The notes under the pieces: generated by a model
Told to the model about the DNA's origin: nothing
The model's input: only the letters and a program-made list of their open reading frames with translations
The model's database searches: none
From: Sphingobacterium sp.
GTDB taxonomy: Bacteria; Bacteroidota; Bacteroidia; Sphingobacteriales; Sphingobacteriaceae
Direction: 5' to 3'
Length of the DNA stretch: 64,000 bases
Assembly: GCA_031286695.1 (NCBI GenBank)
Contig: JAITTY010000006.1
Location: 558,001 to 622,000 of the forward strand
Translations under genes and position numbers: made by a program
Part shown: one piece after another, positions 62,216-64,000 of the stretch
How positions within the stretch are numbered: position 1 is the stretch's first letter
How the letters are laid out: each line of letters opens with the position of its first letter

Positions 62216-63358
62216 ATGAAAAATTTAAAAATAGCGGCATTGGCGCTGGCATTTTTACCCATGGTATCATTTGCGCAGCAAGCAAATTTCCAGATCAATG
62301 GAAGTGCACCAAAAGCTTTCAATGGTAAAAAAGTGTACTTGGATTATACAAAAGATGGATTTCCGGCATCGGATTCGTCTGCTATTGTGAATGGCAAGTT
62401 TAGTTTTAAAGGAACGGTAGAGGAGCCTGCTTACTCAAGAATGGTTTTTGATCAGGAGGGTAAGGGGAAATTGATCGCACAGAATATCGGTGACCGTTTA
62501 TACTTTTATCTGGGAAATGAGACTTACAATATGACCATCAAAGACTCACTGCGTACGGCTGCAATAAAAGGGTCACCTTTGCATAACGCGTATGTCGCTT
62601 ATCTGAATGAAATCGGTGGTGGTTTTATGGATATTATTGATGCGGGGAATAAAGCTTTTGCCACTGTAGATAAAAATGCGCCTGATGCCAATGAACAGTA
62701 TAAAGCTATCCACGAAAAGTTTGAGGCAAGGTTTGAAGCACGCCGGGTAAAGGAACTTGCATTTGCAGCAAAAAATCCGAATTCGATCTTTGCGGTGGAT
62801 GCGCTTATAGATGCGGCCAATAAACGTAAGCTCAGTGAGATTGAACCTTTATTTTTGAAGCTATCGAAAGAAGTACGCCAAATGACGAATGCTCGGCAGC
62901 TGGAAGCACGCTTTTTGGCTGAGCGAAGTGTGAAAATTGGTAATAAAGCGCCTGATTTTTCCCAACCAGATACGAATGGGAAAATGATCAAGGTATCCGA
63001 TTTTAAAGGACAGTATGTGCTGATCGATTTTTGGGCAAGCTGGTGTGGTCCCTGCCGTGCGGAAAACCCTAATTTATTAAAGGCGTACAACAAGTATAAA
63101 GGTAAGGGACTGGAAGTCCTTGCGGTATCCCTAGACGATACAAAAGGAAAAAATGCCTGGATAAAAGCGATTAAGGATGATGGTCTGCCTTGGATCCATG
63201 TGGCGGATCTAAAGGGTTGGAGCAATGAGGCTGCGGTATTATATGGCGTACGTGCTGTGCCACAGAATTATCTGGTGGATCCGAAAGGAAACATTGTCGC
63301 CATCAATATCAAAGGAGAACTGCTGCATCAGGAATTGGCCAAAATTTTTGGGAACTAA
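62216..63358 (+). CDS. TlpA-type thioredoxin with DUF4369-like N-terminus
   Basis: The signal peptide is LKIAALALAFLPMVSFAQ. An N-terminal domain at ~22-115 resembles DUF4369 (FQINGSAPKAFNGKKVYLDY; GKFSFKGTVEEPAYSRMVF). A helical linker follows, and the C-terminal thioredoxin fold (~240-378) begins NKAPDFSQPDTNGKMI. The redox pair is C277-x-x-C280 in FWASWCGPCR, and cis-Pro lies in VRAVPQNYLV. It is a periplasmic thiol-disulfide protein closing the sigma-FecR-SusCD operon. The operon at 12-22 kb also holds a TlpA-type gene, so a redox step on imported cargo or on envelope partners is a shared theme, by inference. Confidence 0.93.
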   Translation: MKNLKIAALALAFLPMVSFAQQANFQINGSAPKAFNGKKVYLDYTKDGFPASDSSAIVNGKFSFKGTVEEPAYSRMVFDQEGKGKLIAQNIGDRLYFYLGNETYNMTIKDSLRTAAIKGSPLHNAYVAYLNEIGGGFMDIIDAGNKAFATVDKNAPDANEQYKAIHEKFEARFEARRVKELAFAAKNPNSIFAVDALIDAANKRKLSEIEPLFLKLSKEVRQMTNARQLEARFLAERSVKIGNKAPDFSQPDTNGKMIKVSDFKGQYVLIDFWASWCGPCRAENPNLLKAYNKYKGKGLEVLAVSLDDTKGKNAWIKAIKDDGLPWIHVADLKGWSNEAAVLYGVRAVPQNYLVDPKGNIVAINIKGELLHQELAKIFGN

Positions 63359-63456
63359 AGGTCAAATGTAAGCTCATTGACCCGAGATTGGAATGATGAT
63401 GCCGTGTACGAAAGATACACATTGATGATCTTATCTAAACAACAGGGGCATATATT

Positions 63457-63483
63457 AAAGCTAGGGATTGAATCCCTAGCTTT
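63457..63483. terminator. Hairpin terminator with T run
   Basis: A perfect 13-bp inverted repeat (63457-63469 with 63471-63483) with minimal spacing (in practice a ~10-bp stem with a short loop) runs into T7. It ends the TlpA operon on the plus strand, and its A-rich other side may also serve the convergent AraC-type gene. Confidence 0.8.
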
Positions 63484-63485
63484 TT

Positions 63486-64000
63486 TTATCTGGGAATTCT
63501 TCGTTTATAGGCCATGGGAGTTTCGCCTGTTATTTTTTTGAACAATCTATTAAAGTAGGATATGTTTTCGAAGCCCAATTTAAAGCTGAGCTGTTGAATA
63601 TTGTCTTCATTGACGAGCATCATCAATTGTGCTTTTTCGATTTTCTTCTGATTGATATAAAGTACCGGCGTTGTATTCATCTGTTTTTTGAATAGCCGGA
63701 TCAAGTGATCTTTGGAAATAAAGATCAAATTGGCAAGCTGTTCGATGGAAATCGGTTGATGGATATTTTCGTCTATGTACTCGAGCACACGCAGCAGACG
63801 TTTTTCGCCATGCGGTATTTTGTTGATTGCTTCCGTTAAAAAACGGCTCATCAGCAAATGGATAATAGCTTGATTCTCGGATGCTCTGGCAAAAGGAGAA
63901 GCCGTCTGCAGCGCCATGTTTTTCATCAATTCGGTGGAGTTATCGTAGCTTTTTGGGTCATAAATTGTCAGCTCACGCCCTGGATTTATGGTATAAAGAT
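63486..64000 (-). CDS. AraC-family transcription regulator, 5' end outside window
   Basis: The frame stays open to the last base, so the N-terminal part lies outside. The visible ~171 residues include a helical linker (residues such as SENQAIIHLLMSRFLTE) and a full AraC DNA-binding pair: LEYIDENIHQPISIEQLANLIFISKDHLIRLFKKQ and AQLMMLVNEDNIQQLSFKLGFENISYFNRLFKKITGETPMAYKRR (each given in approximate blocks). An internal ATG at 63926 is not the likely start because sense codons continue upstream of it. It is convergent with the TlpA gene and separated from it by a terminator, so it probably regulates something to the right. Confidence 0.92.
   Translation of the reverse strand, partial: LYTINPGRELTIYDPKSYDNSTELMKNMALQTASPFARASENQAIIHLLMSRFLTEAINKIPHGEKRLLRVLEYIDENIHQPISIEQLANLIFISKDHLIRLFKKQMNTTPVLYINQKKIEKAQLMMLVNEDNIQQLSFKLGFENISYFNRLFKKITGETPMAYKRRIPR

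Overview
The window looks like chromosome from a member of the Bacteroidota, most like Sphingobacterium or a near relative in the Sphingobacteriaceae. The evidence is four SusC-type TonB-dependent receptors with SusD partners, two ECF sigma/FecR anti-sigma sets, DUF4843 and PKD-like lipoproteins, TlpA-type periplasmic thioredoxins and many lipoprotein signals. Shine-Dalgarno sequences are weak almost everywhere. The genus is an inference from family content; no rRNA, tRNA, CRISPR array, insertion sequence or phage gene was seen.

Layout. (1) 1-8696: the 3' part of a galactan utilisation locus, with SusC (cut by the window), SusD, a SusE-like binding lipoprotein, GH53 endo-galactanase and GH2 beta-galactosidase. 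It ends at a perfect hairpin. (2) 8956-10468, minus strand: an outer-membrane-barrel-like protein overlapping a calcineurin-like phosphoesterase lipoprotein. (3) 10676-22042: an ECF sigma gene divergent from a FecR-SusC-SusD-TlpA-alpha/beta hydrolase-aspartyl protease operon that has no glycoside hydrolase. (4) 22234-25220: an SGNH/MBOAT pair, probably for polysaccharide O-acylation. (5) 25247-27162: a small lipoprotein, a DUF2383-like four-helix protein and a wrecked FAD/NAD(P)-binding gene. (6) 27300-32881: a triple-receiver hybrid histidine kinase, a CheY-like protein, a CheR-like methyltransferase and a LuxR-type regulator, with no CheA, CheW, CheB or MCP nearby. (7) 32975-44370: a minus-strand SusC/SusD pair and a DUF5695-like protein, the latter divergent from a 1134-residue multidomain GH43 enzyme. 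(8) 44465-52772: two unknown proteins, an AraC regulator divergent from a membrane protein/flavin monooxygenase operon, a GH29 fucosidase, and a tandem trypsin-like/PDZ protein. (9) 53058-63358: a second ECF sigma-FecR-SusC-SusD operon continuing into DUF4843, PKD-like and TlpA genes. (10) A partial AraC regulator runs off the right edge.

How the parts work together. The galactan locus follows the usual bind-cut-import-digest logic. The two FecR loci look like cell-surface-signalling systems: a receptor with an N-terminal STN domain senses its substrate, FecR relays this through the inner membrane, and the ECF sigma is released. Both carry a TlpA-type thioredoxin and neither carries a carbohydrase, so their cargo is probably not an ordinary glycan. 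Their FecR-susC gaps share a 12-base sequence. The best candidates for undescribed biology are the 11.5-22.0 kb operon, the matching 53-63 kb operon, the protease with a Ser-to-Cys degenerate second half, the kinase/CheR cluster, and the DUF5695/GH43 pair. All functions are read from sequence motifs by eye, and no database search was run.
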